A stretch of DNA of 14,318 nt from CAZAGT01 sp964484515 (GCA_964484515.1 CAZAGT010000106.1:1-14318); one strand, 5' to 3'. Counted from the first letter of the stretch, positions 7,296-14,318 are shown. Translations and numbers: made by a program. Notes: generated from the sequence alone by a model not told the origin.

Positions 7296-8535
7296 GACGG
7301 TGTTCCGCAGCCTCGGCTTTCAATTGAGAAAGCTCCTCGTCACACTCCTGAAGCCGCTTCTTGTCACCTGTTTCGCTGTAGAGTTGACGCAGGTGCCCCA
7401 AATTGGTTCGCCGGCCCGAGTCGTCGTGGAACTTGGTGCTCAGGTCGACCGCCTTTTCCCAGGCCTGGGCCGCCTCATCAGGCTGTCCGTTCTGGTGCTT
7501 GGCAATGCCGATACGCTCCAAAGCCTGGATCTGTTGGACCGGAGCGTTCGAGGACTGCGCAAGCTTTTCAGCCGATTCGTAATAGAAGACGGCCTCGTCG
7601 ATTCTCTTCTGCATGAAGAGCGCGTGCCCCAGGTTCATACTCTGATAGAGTACGAGCGGTTGCGATCCGAGCGCCACAGAAAGATTGATGGCGTGCTCGT
7701 ACCAGGATTGCGCCTCCGCATACTTCTTTTGGATGTAGTGAAGGTCGCCGATGTTATTGAGCAGGACGGATTGCTGCTGCTTTTGTCCCGTGTGATGAAA
7801 ATAGCCAAGAAGTTCTTGGTTGCGGGCCAGGGCCATATCGAAACGTCCATTTGCCACATCCATGCCGGCCAGCATCATGTGGATCTGGGCCTGTTCCTCA
7901 GGCGGCACGCTCGGGTTATTGGCCTTCTCGTTGAGCTTCTTTTCCATCGAGGCGGGATCGAGTTCCGGCTGGTAAAGGCGTACCCCCGGTTGCTTTTCCA
8001 GATGGGGAGCGAGAATGGACGGGTCAACGCGGTCTCGCACGATGAGCTTCGTTCCGGCCAATGGGGCTTCTCTGATTTGAACGCTCACGTAGTCGATCAG
8101 CCGCAGGTACTGCGCAGGGTCGTTGATCTCCAGGGGATAGATGGTCCAGACGACCCTTTGGATGCTCGGTACGATCCCTCTGACGTGTTGCATGATTCCG
8201 AGGAGCTTCGCCTCCGGTAGGAGCGCTTCATCTGCGAGCTCGGCCGGAAGCGGATCCATCTGCTGATCGCCCCTCTGGGCCAGCTCGGCGTTCAACTGAT
8301 CCAACTGGTTGCGAACCGTGGCGAGCACCTGATCGACGTACGCGGTTGGATTGCCAAACGGGTGGCCGAAGGTCAAAAAGATGTCCGGAATTTCGGGGTC
8401 CTGTTCGAGCGCGTCAAGGGTCTTCAGCAGAAGGGCCGAGTGTTCCGGTTCGCACAAGATCACCATGATGTCATACAGCGATCCGTCAATGAAGCCCGTG
8501 AAGCGAGCCGTGATGTCCCGCATTAAGCTTCGCAT
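7288..8535 (-). CDS. TPR-repeat protein, candidate effector-loading adaptor
   Basis: This 415-aa protein has at least four TPR-like helical hairpins from about residue 217 to 370, for example NNIGDLHYIQKKYAEAQSWY at 260-279, NLGHALFMQKRIDEAVFYYE at 301-320 and RIGIAKHQNGQPDEAAQAWE at 341-360. A Glu/Lys-rich helix follows. Residues 1-200 form a separate mixed alpha/beta domain that I do not recognise (YDIMVILCEP, DIFLTFGHPFGNP, VVWTIYPLEI). No Walker A motif, signal peptide or membrane segment is visible. The gene sits 24 bases after the small spike gene and overlaps the PAAR gene by 8 bases. That position, between spike and tip/effector, is where effector chaperones and adaptors are often encoded, so a role in loading PAAR-Rhs is a reasonable guess. 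It lacks features of the DUF4123 or DUF2169 adaptors I know. GAGGGG lies just before ATG 8535; M5 is an alternative start. Confidence 0.8.
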   Translation of the reverse strand: MRSLMRDITARFTGFIDGSLYDIMVILCEPEHSALLLKTLDALEQDPEIPDIFLTFGHPFGNPTAYVDQVLATVRNQLDQLNAELAQRGDQQMDPLPAELADEALLPEAKLLGIMQHVRGIVPSIQRVVWTIYPLEINDPAQYLRLIDYVSVQIREAPLAGTKLIVRDRVDPSILAPHLEKQPGVRLYQPELDPASMEKKLNEKANNPSVPPEEQAQIHMMLAGMDVANGRFDMALARNQELLGYFHHTGQKQQQSVLLNNIGDLHYIQKKYAEAQSWYEHAINLSVALGSQPLVLYQSMNLGHALFMQKRIDEAVFYYESAEKLAQSSNAPVQQIQALERIGIAKHQNGQPDEAAQAWEKAVDLSTKFHDDSGRRTNLGHLRQLYSETGDKKRLQECDEELSQLKAEAAEHRHE

Positions 8536-8559
8536 GACCCCTCGGTTCGATTTCGATGA

Positions 8560-9003
8560 TCAGTTGATTTTCACCAAGACACCTTGAATGGTCACGCCCG
8601 TGGCGTCGATCTTGATCATCCCGGCCGGCCCCTGCAACGTGAGTTCTACGCCCGCCGCGATGTTTATCTTCATTTTGGCCGACTCCTTGATATCCTCGGT
8701 GACGCTCAGCTCCTCGCTCTTGGTGATCTTCGTTGTCCTGCCCACGGTATCAACCAGACGGATCTCTTCGTCTTTGATGTGCGTGCGCAGTTTCTTTTCA
8801 ATATCGACCGTCTGGTCGCCGCTTTTGATGAGGGCCTGATCCTGGCCGGGCTCAGGGCCCTTCAGAAACTGCTTGCCTGTTATCGAAGGCCAATTCCCTG
8901 CGCTGCCTTTTATATTCACGTGGTTGTCCGCTCCCGCAGCCGGAACGGCAGAGCCTGTTGCGACCAGATTTCTCGCACCGAATACCGAAGATCCCTTTGC
9001 CAT
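8560..9003 (-). CDS. Small free-standing spike/beta-helix protein (VgrG C-terminal-like)
   Basis: This 147-aa protein has an N-terminal ~55 residues rich in Gly, Ala and Ser. From about residue 60 there are alternating polar/hydrophobic short strands: VDIEKKLRTHIKDEEIRLVD, then TTKITKSEELSVTEDIKESA, then MKINIAAGVELTLQGPAG. It ends MIKIDATGVTIQGVLVKIN. That ending closely resembles the last strands of VgrG/gp5 needles (KIEIDASGITI-type). It probably forms an intertwined trimeric beta-prism extending the spike between VgrG and PAAR. No enzyme motif or signal peptide is seen. GGGAG lies five bases before ATG 9003. The gene starts 72 bases after vgrG. Because VgrG here ends shortly after its own strand-rich region, the tip may have been split into a separate gene. 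Confidence 0.8.
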   Translation of the reverse strand: MAKGSSVFGARNLVATGSAVPAAGADNHVNIKGSAGNWPSITGKQFLKGPEPGQDQALIKSGDQTVDIEKKLRTHIKDEEIRLVDTVGRTTKITKSEELSVTEDIKESAKMKINIAAGVELTLQGPAGMIKIDATGVTIQGVLVKIN

Positions 9004-9075
9004 TATTTCTCCCTCTTACCCATACAGAGCGATCTCGTCGCAGCGTTGCTTCTTTGATCAGAGGAGGACTTCTTT

Positions 9076-10707
9076 CTAGCCCACCTCCTTTGAATAGAAC
9101 TTGCTGCGGACATGGACGCGCCCGCCAGGCGCGTTCAAAAAGATATCACCGGGGGATGTCAGGCAGAGCATCTGCCGCCCTCCCGTCTCCGGGCAATTGT
9201 CAATGAGCTGGATCATCTGCCCACCGGGTGTTGACAGGACCATCGATGTCTTTTGCGCCACGTCGACAAACTGGATTCGGTGGCCGCTCTTGGTCACGAT
9301 CCGCTTGATATCGTTTCGGGCCATGTCCTTTGGCACCTGCACCGAGTTGTTGCCGACCGCTTCGGTGCCTTCCTCCTCCCAGAAACCCTGACGCGGCGCG
9401 CTGTCCACGCCGTTCCAGAGACAGCCGAGCACGAAGGGTCTTTCAGGATCGCCGTTTTCAAAGCCCACCAGGACCTCATCGCCGACCTCGGGCATGAACA
9501 TGAAACCGCGGCCCCCGCCGGCATGGGGGGTCACCATCCGCGCCCAGGACGTGCTGGCGCCTTCCATCCAGTCGTATTGGATCTGGAGCCGGCCCATCCC
9601 GCGCGGATCGTTGTGGTTGACCACGCGGGCCGGCACAACACCGACCAGCTTCTGGGGCGCGGGCTGCTTGGCGCAGGTGTAGTCCTTCCAGGGCGTGGCC
9701 GTGAACTCGTTGCGGTAGCCGTTGCTCATGTCGTAGCGGTGGACCACCCGGACCAGGCCGTACGTGCCCTTGGCGTCGAAATCGGGACCCTCCAATTGCA
9801 TCTGGTCACCAGGCCGCAGGCGGACGTTGCGGCTCAGGCCGGTGGCGGAGACGCGCGTGCCGATGGACCGGGCGCTCTCCTTTTCGAGCAGGGCCTTGTA
9901 CGTATCGACCTTGGGGGCGCGCCCGTCGAAGACGAGGCGGTCGGGCGGCAACTGGTCCGACTGCGACTTGACCGCCTCGATGATCTCCGCGGCGGTGTCG
10001 TCGAAAAAGTCCGGTTCCTTCTTTACCTTCTCAAAGGTCTTGCTCTGCATGGTCCGCGGATCGTAACAGGTGCCATTGAGGGAGGGCTGACCCAAAGTCC
10101 CCTTAAGGGAGAACTGCATCATCCCGTATTCGTCGTGCCACCGCAGGTTCAGCCCCACATCCTCAAAACCCTTGCGGATCTCGACCCCTTTTGGGGTCGG
10201 CCGGATGAAACAGCCCTGGTCGTCGGCAATGCGCCTGATGAAGTCAAAGTCGGTCGTGTCCCACTGCACGTAGTTCATCTTGGGCATCTCGCCCTTCGCC
10301 TGGAATTCAAGCTCGAGGCCATCGTCGCCGACCACCTTCTCGGCCACCTCCTTTAGCGTCTTCTTGTAGAAGTAATCCTCCTCGGGCGTGAGTTGCAGCA
10401 GAAAGGATTTGGTCACCGCCCTCAGCCTGGCTACATAGTCGCCGTGGATCTCGTAGTGAAGCTCCCCCTCCCAGACAAAGCCGCTGAAGATCGGGTACTC
10501 GGTCTCGAACTCCTCATAGGTAACGAACTCAAAGGGCTTGCCGATATAGCTCTCCAGCTCCATGCGCTCCTTTGCCAGGGACTTGAACTCGACCTCGCAC
10601 CACCAGTGCTCACCCAGCTCCTGGGTGATCTCAAGCCTCGAGATCATCGCCTCTTTGAGGATCTCACCGTCGATCTTCAGGTCGAAGGGCCATTGACCGT
10701 TTGACAT
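9076..10707 (-). CDS. vgrG: VgrG spike protein (TssI)
   Basis: This 543-aa protein matches VgrG/TssI, the trimeric puncturing spike on the Hcp tube. Residues 1-345 correspond to the gp27-like base (FKSLAKERMELESYIGKPFE, YVQWDTTDFDFIRRIADDQG near 146-165, RLRPGDQMQL near 296-305). Residues 355-435 carry the gp5-like OB fold with the strongest signature (GVVPARVVNHNDPRGMGRLQ, WARMVTPHAGGGRGFMFMPE, VGDEVLVGFENGDPERPFVL, GCLWNG). Residues 465-535 are strand-rich needle sequence (KSGHRIQF, STPGGQMIQLID, SPGDIFLNAPGGRVHVRSK). There is no C-terminal enzyme domain, so this is a structural rather than an evolved VgrG. AAGGAG lies about ten bases before ATG 10707. The gene is preceded by a 420-base gap carrying a MITE-like element, so it may depend on read-through or its own promoter. 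It is followed by the small spike gene. Confidence 0.97.
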   Translation of the reverse strand: MSNGQWPFDLKIDGEILKEAMISRLEITQELGEHWWCEVEFKSLAKERMELESYIGKPFEFVTYEEFETEYPIFSGFVWEGELHYEIHGDYVARLRAVTKSFLLQLTPEEDYFYKKTLKEVAEKVVGDDGLELEFQAKGEMPKMNYVQWDTTDFDFIRRIADDQGCFIRPTPKGVEIRKGFEDVGLNLRWHDEYGMMQFSLKGTLGQPSLNGTCYDPRTMQSKTFEKVKKEPDFFDDTAAEIIEAVKSQSDQLPPDRLVFDGRAPKVDTYKALLEKESARSIGTRVSATGLSRNVRLRPGDQMQLEGPDFDAKGTYGLVRVVHRYDMSNGYRNEFTATPWKDYTCAKQPAPQKLVGVVPARVVNHNDPRGMGRLQIQYDWMEGASTSWARMVTPHAGGGRGFMFMPEVGDEVLVGFENGDPERPFVLGCLWNGVDSAPRQGFWEEEGTEAVGNNSVQVPKDMARNDIKRIVTKSGHRIQFVDVAQKTSMVLSTPGGQMIQLIDNCPETGGRQMLCLTSPGDIFLNAPGGRVHVRSKFYSKEVG

Positions 10708-10794
10708 GTCCTATGGTCTCCTTGTCCTATTGCGTCGCGTTGGGGCGCATCGGTGCAAGAGCTTTTGCATGCTCAGTACGGATTGAAACGTATA

Positions 10795-11082
10795 TTCACC
10801 ACAGAGACTCAGAGCACGCGGAGAGCCTTTTTGGTCTTTTTTGCTTTTCGCTGAGCCCCGCTACACAAACAGCGGGATAAAAGGGCGAAAAGCAAAAACC
10901 AGCACCCCTGCGGGGCTTTGCCTTGCTCCTGCCATCCAAGTGCCCCCAGTACGTGGTTCGATTGGACACCCAAGCTGAGAGCTTTTCCTTTGCCGCTATC
11001 CTTGCCTTGCCATAGTTTGAGCGGCGGCGGGTCAACGGCAAGTATAAAACCATTATTCTCTGTGATCTTTGCGCCTGGTGAA
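10795..11082. mobile_element. MITE-like element in tssE-vgrG gap
   Basis: The 420-base gap 10708-11127 has no convincing gene. Within it, 288 bases are bounded by imperfect inverted ends: the left begins TTCACCACAGAGACTCAGAG, and the right end on the opposite strand begins TTCACCAGGCGCAAAGATCA and continues with CACAGAGAA. Both ends share TTCACCA and a CACAGAG block. The interior has a long hairpin (10838-10898) and a CCCC/GGGG hairpin near 10904-10915. There is no transposase frame. CACAGAG-type ends are typical of dispersed intergenic repeats I recall from environmental genomes (from memory, unchecked). No clear target-site duplication is visible. An 85-codon minus frame inside looks repeat-derived. 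The rest of the gap shows nothing I can name. Confidence 0.55.
10838..10898. repeat. Nested inverted repeat, possible terminator or RNA hairpin
   Basis: A perfect 14-bp stem pairs 10838-10851 (tttttgcttttcgc) with 10885-10898. Inside it, a second 6-bp stem pairs 10857-10862 (cccgct) with 10871-10876. The outer arms end in runs of T on either transcribed strand, so it could act as a weak terminator in both directions, partly uncoupling vgrG from tssE. It is probably the core of the MITE-like element. Confidence 0.6.
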
Positions 11083-11127
11083 AGATGTGTCCGGACAGCG
11101 TGTCTGCGGCTAATTCAACATCATGTC

Positions 11128-11538
11128 TCAGACGCCGTCCGGCCGGCCTACCTTGAGCACCTCGCTCCTCCCGTCTTCGTATTCAACCCCCAGATCAAAC
11201 GAGGATTCGGATCGATCGGCGGACTGAACCGACAGCTCGATGCTCTTTACCTTCACCCCCTCGATCCCGAGGTCCTCGAAGGCCCGGTTCATCTGCTTGA
11301 CGGCCGTGAGTTGAACACCCCGCTTCATACCGAGCTGCACCAGCATCTCCCGCAGGCCGAAATCCGAGGAACCGCGCCAGCCCCTGCGCGGGGTCCCCAT
11401 CATGATCGCCACCAACTGCGCGAGGCTCTCCGCGCTCCGGCCCACACGCGCAAGCCGCCCTTTTGGTCCAATCCTAATCGGAGACCTGAGGTATTCCATG
11501 CTGGATACCCAACCTTGGCCGGCCACCGGCACCCACAA
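11128..11538 (-). CDS. tssE: TssE-like gp25 baseplate wedge protein
   Basis: This 136-aa protein has the size and pattern of the GPW/gp25 family, the conserved wedge component that starts sheath polymerisation in T6SS and phage baseplates. Supporting segments are the helix SAESLAQLVAIMMGTPRRGW (residues 36-55), SDFGLREMLVQL (57-68, corresponding to the family's DFG-L motif), and a strand-rich C-terminus (VKSIELSVQSADR, SSFDLGVEY). The normally acidic GER-type motif is replaced by PRRGW, so it is a divergent member. It lies 35 bases after hcp. ATG 11538 has no clear Shine-Dalgarno. ATG 11499 (M14) has only AAGG at about 12 bases and would give 123 aa. It is the only baseplate gene seen besides vgrG. 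Confidence 0.78.
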   Translation of the reverse strand: MWVPVAGQGWVSSMEYLRSPIRIGPKGRLARVGRSAESLAQLVAIMMGTPRRGWRGSSDFGLREMLVQLGMKRGVQLTAVKQMNRAFEDLGIEGVKVKSIELSVQSADRSESSFDLGVEYEDGRSEVLKVGRPDGV

Positions 11539-11573
11539 AGCAACACGAAACGGCAGTGATCGAGGCCCCGGCG

Positions 11574-12026
11574 CTAGTTGCTGATCTTGACTTCCTGGAA
11601 CATCTTCGAGTTGATGATCGGCTCCAACTCCATGTACATCACGTGGTTGTAGACGCGGTCGGCCGCGTCCGTCACCATGGGGTGTTCATTCAGCGCCAGC
11701 ACCGGGTTGTAGACCTCGAACTTGCTGATCCAGCCCGTGAAACCGTAGGAGCAGATCACATCTTCCATCCGATCGTCCTTCCAGTACTCGATCTTCATCT
11801 CCTTGAGCTTGTCCCTATCCGGCACGTTGGCCAGATCGAACATCTTCTTGGTGTTGTCATAGGGAAAGTTCTCGTCGTCGAACAGATCGACAAAGACCTT
11901 CACCTTGGTGTTCAGGGTTTGGAGCACCGGCATGCCGGTCGCGTCCTTCTGGGTACCCATGGCAAATACCGTTTCGATGGTGTTGAATTTCGTCCCATCG
12001 ATCGTCACACTCACTCTTCCTGGCAT
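11574..12026 (-). CDS. hcp: Hcp tube protein (TssD)
   Basis: This 150-aa protein is read as Hcp/TssD, whose hexameric rings stack into the inner tube propelled by sheath contraction. It begins MPGRVSVTIDGTKFNTIETV and continues MGTQKDATGMPV. That resembles Hcp N-termini of the IDG-x-x-F-N, DAxGxP type. It is followed by strand-rich VKVFVDLFDD, MKIEYWKDDRMEDVICSYGF and TGWISKFEVYNPV, with a C-terminal strand LEPIINSKMFQEVKISN. The size fits the family (about 130-170 aa). The frame is open to ATG 12098, but ATG 12026 has an excellent AAAGGAGG six bases upstream and gives the Hcp-like N-terminus. It lies 182 bases after tssC with a hairpin between, an arrangement that could raise hcp expression. 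The match is to a divergent Hcp branch, so sequence identity to proteobacterial Hcp may be low. Confidence 0.85.
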   Translation of the reverse strand: MPGRVSVTIDGTKFNTIETVFAMGTQKDATGMPVLQTLNTKVKVFVDLFDDENFPYDNTKKMFDLANVPDRDKLKEMKIEYWKDDRMEDVICSYGFTGWISKFEVYNPVLALNEHPMVTDAADRVYNHVMYMELEPIINSKMFQEVKISN

Positions 12027-12032
12027 GGTCTT

Positions 12033-12040
12033 CCTCCTTT
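12033..12040 (-). promoter_or_regulatory. Strong Shine-Dalgarno site of hcp
   Basis: The minus strand reads AAAGGAGG six bases before ATG 12026. It fixes the hcp start over the upstream in-frame ATG at 12098 and implies high translation. Confidence 0.8.
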
Positions 12041-12182
12041 CAGGTGATGCTGAACTTTCATTCGTTGATGTCGAAAGGTCCTTTCTCCCAGTGACCAAAA
12101 AGACAGAAAAACCCTCTTTCCAGCATGACGGATGTCACCTCCCGAACATGCGGGTGAAGAAACTCCCGACCTGTTTGAGCAT

Positions 12183-12206
12183 CGCCTGCGATCGTCGTCG
12201 CAGGCG
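12183..12206. repeat. 9-bp hairpin between tssC and hcp
   Basis: The plus strand reads cgcctgcga, loop tcgtcg, then tcgcaggcg: a perfect 9-bp GC-rich stem starting 3 bases after the tssC stop. No T-run follows in the transcribed direction, so it is more likely an mRNA processing or stabilising structure than a full terminator. The rest of the 182-base gap holds two tiny frames, 12135-12182 (15 aa) and 12058-12126 (22 aa, with GGAGG 11 bases upstream), neither of which I can support as a gene. Confidence 0.65.
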
Positions 12207-12208
12207 CG

Positions 12209-13564
12209 CTACTTTCCCCCCGAATCAGGCTCAAATTCGGGCGTATCCAGCTTGACGCGGAAAGTCTCGGCCGGTCCCGTCGGTTGCACGGTGAGATTGA
12301 TGTCGCAAATACCCTGCATCCGTTTGTTGGAGTCTTTGTCCACCGTGAGATCGTAGTTGATGATGGTCCCATCCTTCATCTGCTCCTCCAGCAAGCGGCG
12401 AATCGGTTTCTCGATCTCCTCGTCCATGAAATCACGGGTCAGGACCTGTCCGGCGACCTCCCGCAGCCGGTTGGCGATCACGCGCTCCAGATAGGACAGC
12501 ACGCGGTAGGCCGTGAAAAATTTATAGACCCCGTAAGGGTCATCGGCCAGGGTGCGGCAGCCGTAGAAGCAGAGGTGGTTGTCCGCGTCGCGGATGATCG
12601 GGATCACCTGCATCTGTTGCGAGAGCAGCTCCATCTGGCTGATCAGGCACTCGACGCGGGCGTTTTCCACGCCCTTGATCTGCCCGAACTTGGTGCCCAC
12701 CGGTCCCTGGACAACGCTGTTACGGGCCCGGTCGGTGCGCGCCAACGCGCCCGCAAAAATGGTCGAGGCGGGCGCGTAAAGTCCGTCGCCATCACCCACG
12801 TCCTTTTCAAACCAATGGGCGTCGCGCAGCTTAAGAAAACCGACCATGACCACGTCAGACGCGGCCTTGTCGTCGGGGCGCTTGAGGAACTCGTAACGGC
12901 CCCCCGGCCGAAACTGACGTTCGACGTCCTCGTACGTCTCCTCGTCGGCCAGGTCGGTGACCAGCAGCATGCCCCACTTCCAGGCCTCCTCCTCAAGCGC
13001 CTCCCGCACCATCATGGGGATCGCGCCCGGCACCACCAGGTTGCAGATGTCGTCGCGGAAATTGAAATTGTCGTTGCTGCTTTTGACAAAGCGCCTGATG
13101 GCTTCGAGGGTCACGCTCTCGCGGTCCTTCATGGCCGTGGACTCGCCGTTAAAGACGAAGAATTCCACCGGCATGCGCTGCTTGCCGTCCGGGACGACTG
13201 AGTTTTCGTAAAAGAGCCAGATCTGACGATAGCTGGCCTCGATGGGCCTCAGCTGTTCAAACAACTTGGCCATCACCTCGTCGCGGACCTGCTCGGCCTT
13301 GTCGATCTGATCCTGAAACTTGGCCAGGGTCTGCTCAAAGGTGTCGCCTTCGCTGAGGGCGGACTCCAGATCGGCGATGCGGTTGAGGTACTCACCGGCT
13401 CTCTCCGGTGTGAAAAGGTCGTCGAGCTTCTCTTCACCTTCGATCTGCGGGCCAATGCCGTGAAAGATCTCCTGGAGGGCCTTACGGCCCTGCTTGTCTT
13501 CCACGATGGTCAGCATCTCATCAACGGTCCCGACGGGGGCGGCGGCTTCCTGTTCGGCCATCAT
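12209..13564 (-). CDS. tssC: TssC-like large sheath subunit
   Basis: This 451-aa protein is the large sheath subunit; with TssB it forms the contractile sheath around the Hcp tube. The N-terminal half has helical sequence with KFQDQIDKAEQVRDEVMAKL and LRPIEASYRQIWLFYE (105-120), comparable to the family's IDxxI...LExxWRGL region. The C-terminal half carries GDGLYAPASTIFAGALARTD (258-277), then RAR, with FYGCRTLADDP (333-343), EKPIRRLLEEQMKDGT (385-400), QGICDINLTVQPTGPAETFR (417-436). These resemble the end of phage and eCIS tail sheaths (ARTDRxR, WGARTL, PxxPAEF). So this is a divergent or hybrid TssC. It overlaps tssB by 4 bases (ATGA). AGGAGG is 3 bases from the first ATG and 6 from the second, so M2 (13561) is the likelier start. 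It is about the usual length or slightly short (~450-500). Confidence 0.92.
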   Translation of the reverse strand: MMAEQEAAAPVGTVDEMLTIVEDKQGRKALQEIFHGIGPQIEGEEKLDDLFTPERAGEYLNRIADLESALSEGDTFEQTLAKFQDQIDKAEQVRDEVMAKLFEQLRPIEASYRQIWLFYENSVVPDGKQRMPVEFFVFNGESTAMKDRESVTLEAIRRFVKSSNDNFNFRDDICNLVVPGAIPMMVREALEEEAWKWGMLLVTDLADEETYEDVERQFRPGGRYEFLKRPDDKAASDVVMVGFLKLRDAHWFEKDVGDGDGLYAPASTIFAGALARTDRARNSVVQGPVGTKFGQIKGVENARVECLISQMELLSQQMQVIPIIRDADNHLCFYGCRTLADDPYGVYKFFTAYRVLSYLERVIANRLREVAGQVLTRDFMDEEIEKPIRRLLEEQMKDGTIINYDLTVDKDSNKRMQGICDINLTVQPTGPAETFRVKLDTPEFEPDSGGK

Positions 13565-14076
13565 GCACCTCCTTTCTCCACCTGGGCGACCGTCTCAAGG
13601 CCCTCCCGCAATCGCGACAGGGCCGCCAGGATCTGCTTGCGTTGATCCGGGTCGTTCCAGGCCCGTTTGACCCGCGGCAGGGCCCACAGGTCTTTCATCC
13701 GGTAGAGCAAATCGATCGTGTTCTTCAAATCGGCGATGTCGTTGCGCTTGCCGGGGACCTTCTTCTGGATGTTTTCCGTGCCGAAGTCCTTCAGGCTCTT
13801 GAATTCCAGCTCGGCCACGAACTCCGTGCTCTCCTCACCGGCAAGGGTCTCAAAACGGATAGCGGGTTTGAACTTCTCAAACGCGTCCTCCACACTGTCG
13901 ACCTTGACGGGCTTTTCATCTTCGTCGTCGATCTCCTTGCCGACCCGATCCAGGGTCGTGGGCAGGACGACGAGCGTCGTGTCCGTGGGAACGCGACGCA
14001 CACTAGGCCTAACGCCTCCTTTATCGACGCTTATTATCGGCATACGCTGCGGTTTTGACGGCCCGGCCGAGGGCAT
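13561..14076 (-). CDS. tssB: TssB small sheath subunit
   Basis: This 171-aa protein matches TssB/VipA, the small sheath subunit that pairs with TssC and normally carries the ClpV-recognised helix. TssB-like features are KPVKVDSVEDAFEKFKPAIR (55-74), EFVAELEFKSLKDF (85-98) and VPGKRNDIADLKNTIDLLYR (107-126). A C-terminal helix (QRKQILAALSRLREGLETVA) follows. Length is typical. The stop overlaps the tssC start, implying coupled translation at a 1:1 ratio. ATG 14076 has GGAGG 16 bases upstream, which is far. M12 (14043) aligns with the start of the third tssB but has no ribosome site, so the start is uncertain. It is the first clear gene of the set, although the upstream flank is too short to rule out earlier genes. 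Confidence 0.93.
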   Translation of the reverse strand: MPSAGPSKPQRMPIISVDKGGVRPSVRRVPTDTTLVVLPTTLDRVGKEIDDEDEKPVKVDSVEDAFEKFKPAIRFETLAGEESTEFVAELEFKSLKDFGTENIQKKVPGKRNDIADLKNTIDLLYRMKDLWALPRVKRAWNDPDQRKQILAALSRLREGLETVAQVEKGGA

Positions 14077-14318
14077 GGGACCGTCAAGGCTGCCTCCTCT
14101 CAGCCGTATAAGTTAATGGGACAGGATCAACGGGATCTTCACGATCAGAGGCACGTCCTGAACAGGTCCGTGCCGCCATGAAGCCGCTGACTGGAGGTGG
14201 CCGGATCGGCGGCGATCGTCGGTACATGGCTCTCTCCTTCGCTTTTACCTCCTGGTTTTTCCCCCGGGGCCCCGCGTCTTCTCGAATCGCATCCGGGGTT
14301 TTGGGCCCTGGGTTCGCC
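14077..14318 (-). other. 5' flank of tssB, possibly the end of an upstream gene
   Basis: Two minus frames are open from the window edge: one to TGA 14084-14086, seven bases before tssB, and one to TGA 14145-14147. The first contains ATG 14227 with GAAGGAG seven bases upstream, giving a 47-aa Pro/Arg-rich product that I do not recognise. Neither has family motifs. High GC makes open frames likely by chance. GC-rich palindrome cggggccccg lies near 14265-14274. No clear sigma-70 or sigma-54 promoter is visible. The stretch could be the 3' end of an upstream gene plus the tssB leader. Confidence 0.3.

Noticed and set aside
7261..8220. 319-codon plus-strand frame opposite the TPR gene
   Set aside because: The opposite strand has clear TPR periodicity; this frame is low-complexity in Leu/Val/Arg and has no motif.
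9253..10356. Long 367-codon plus-strand frame opposite vgrG
   Set aside because: It mirrors a strongly supported vgrG reading frame; long antisense frames are common in GC-rich genes.
10796..11053. 85-codon minus frame in the tssE-vgrG gap
   Set aside because: It coincides with the MITE-like element and its hairpin; the product looks repeat-derived, with no family resemblance.
14258..14280. GC-rich palindrome as a terminator of an upstream gene
   Set aside because: On the minus strand it is followed by A residues rather than a T-run, so it does not fit a Rho-independent terminator in the operon direction.

Overview
The window is part of a type VI secretion (T6SS) or T6SS-like contractile injection locus. 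Every gene I can support lies on the minus strand, so it reads from high to low coordinates. The genes are closely packed, several overlap by 4 to 8 bases, and good Shine-Dalgarno sites are present. This fits one or two long operons in a Gram-negative bacterium. The tssB-to-vgrG part is GC-rich. The end of rhs and the stretch after it are clearly richer in A+T. The sequence alone does not fix the taxon; CACAGAG-type dispersed repeats are something I associate with Desulfobacterota-like and other environmental genomes, which is only a weak hint.

Layout in transcription order: a short 5' flank with no assignable gene (14077-14318); tssB (small sheath subunit); tssC (large sheath subunit, overlapping tssB); a 9-bp hairpin in the tssC-hcp gap; hcp/tssD (tube); tssE (gp25-like baseplate); a 420-base gap holding a 288-bp MITE-like element; vgrG/tssI (spike); a small free-standing beta-helix protein resembling a detached VgrG tip; a TPR protein; a PAAR-like tip protein with an Ala-rich helical insert; a large Rhs protein with an unrecognised C-terminal toxin-like domain; the decayed 3' end of another tssC; a single 615-aa gene in which TssB and TssC are fused; and the first 108 or more codons of a third tssB, cut by the window edge.

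Together these genes encode sheath, tube, one baseplate part, spike, tip and a tip-borne Rhs effector. The membrane complex (TssJLM), TssA/F/G/K and ClpV/TssH are not in the window. The most unusual feature is repeated sheath genes: three TssB-type and three TssC-type sequences, one pair fused in frame and one TssC copy broken. The large-subunit C-terminal half also carries signatures I know from phage/eCIS tail sheaths (an ARTDR-type motif and a distinctive C-terminal beta domain). The system may therefore be intermediate between T6SS and phage-like or extracellular contractile systems. A second point is that the slot just after rhs, where an immunity gene is expected, holds the tssC remnant instead.
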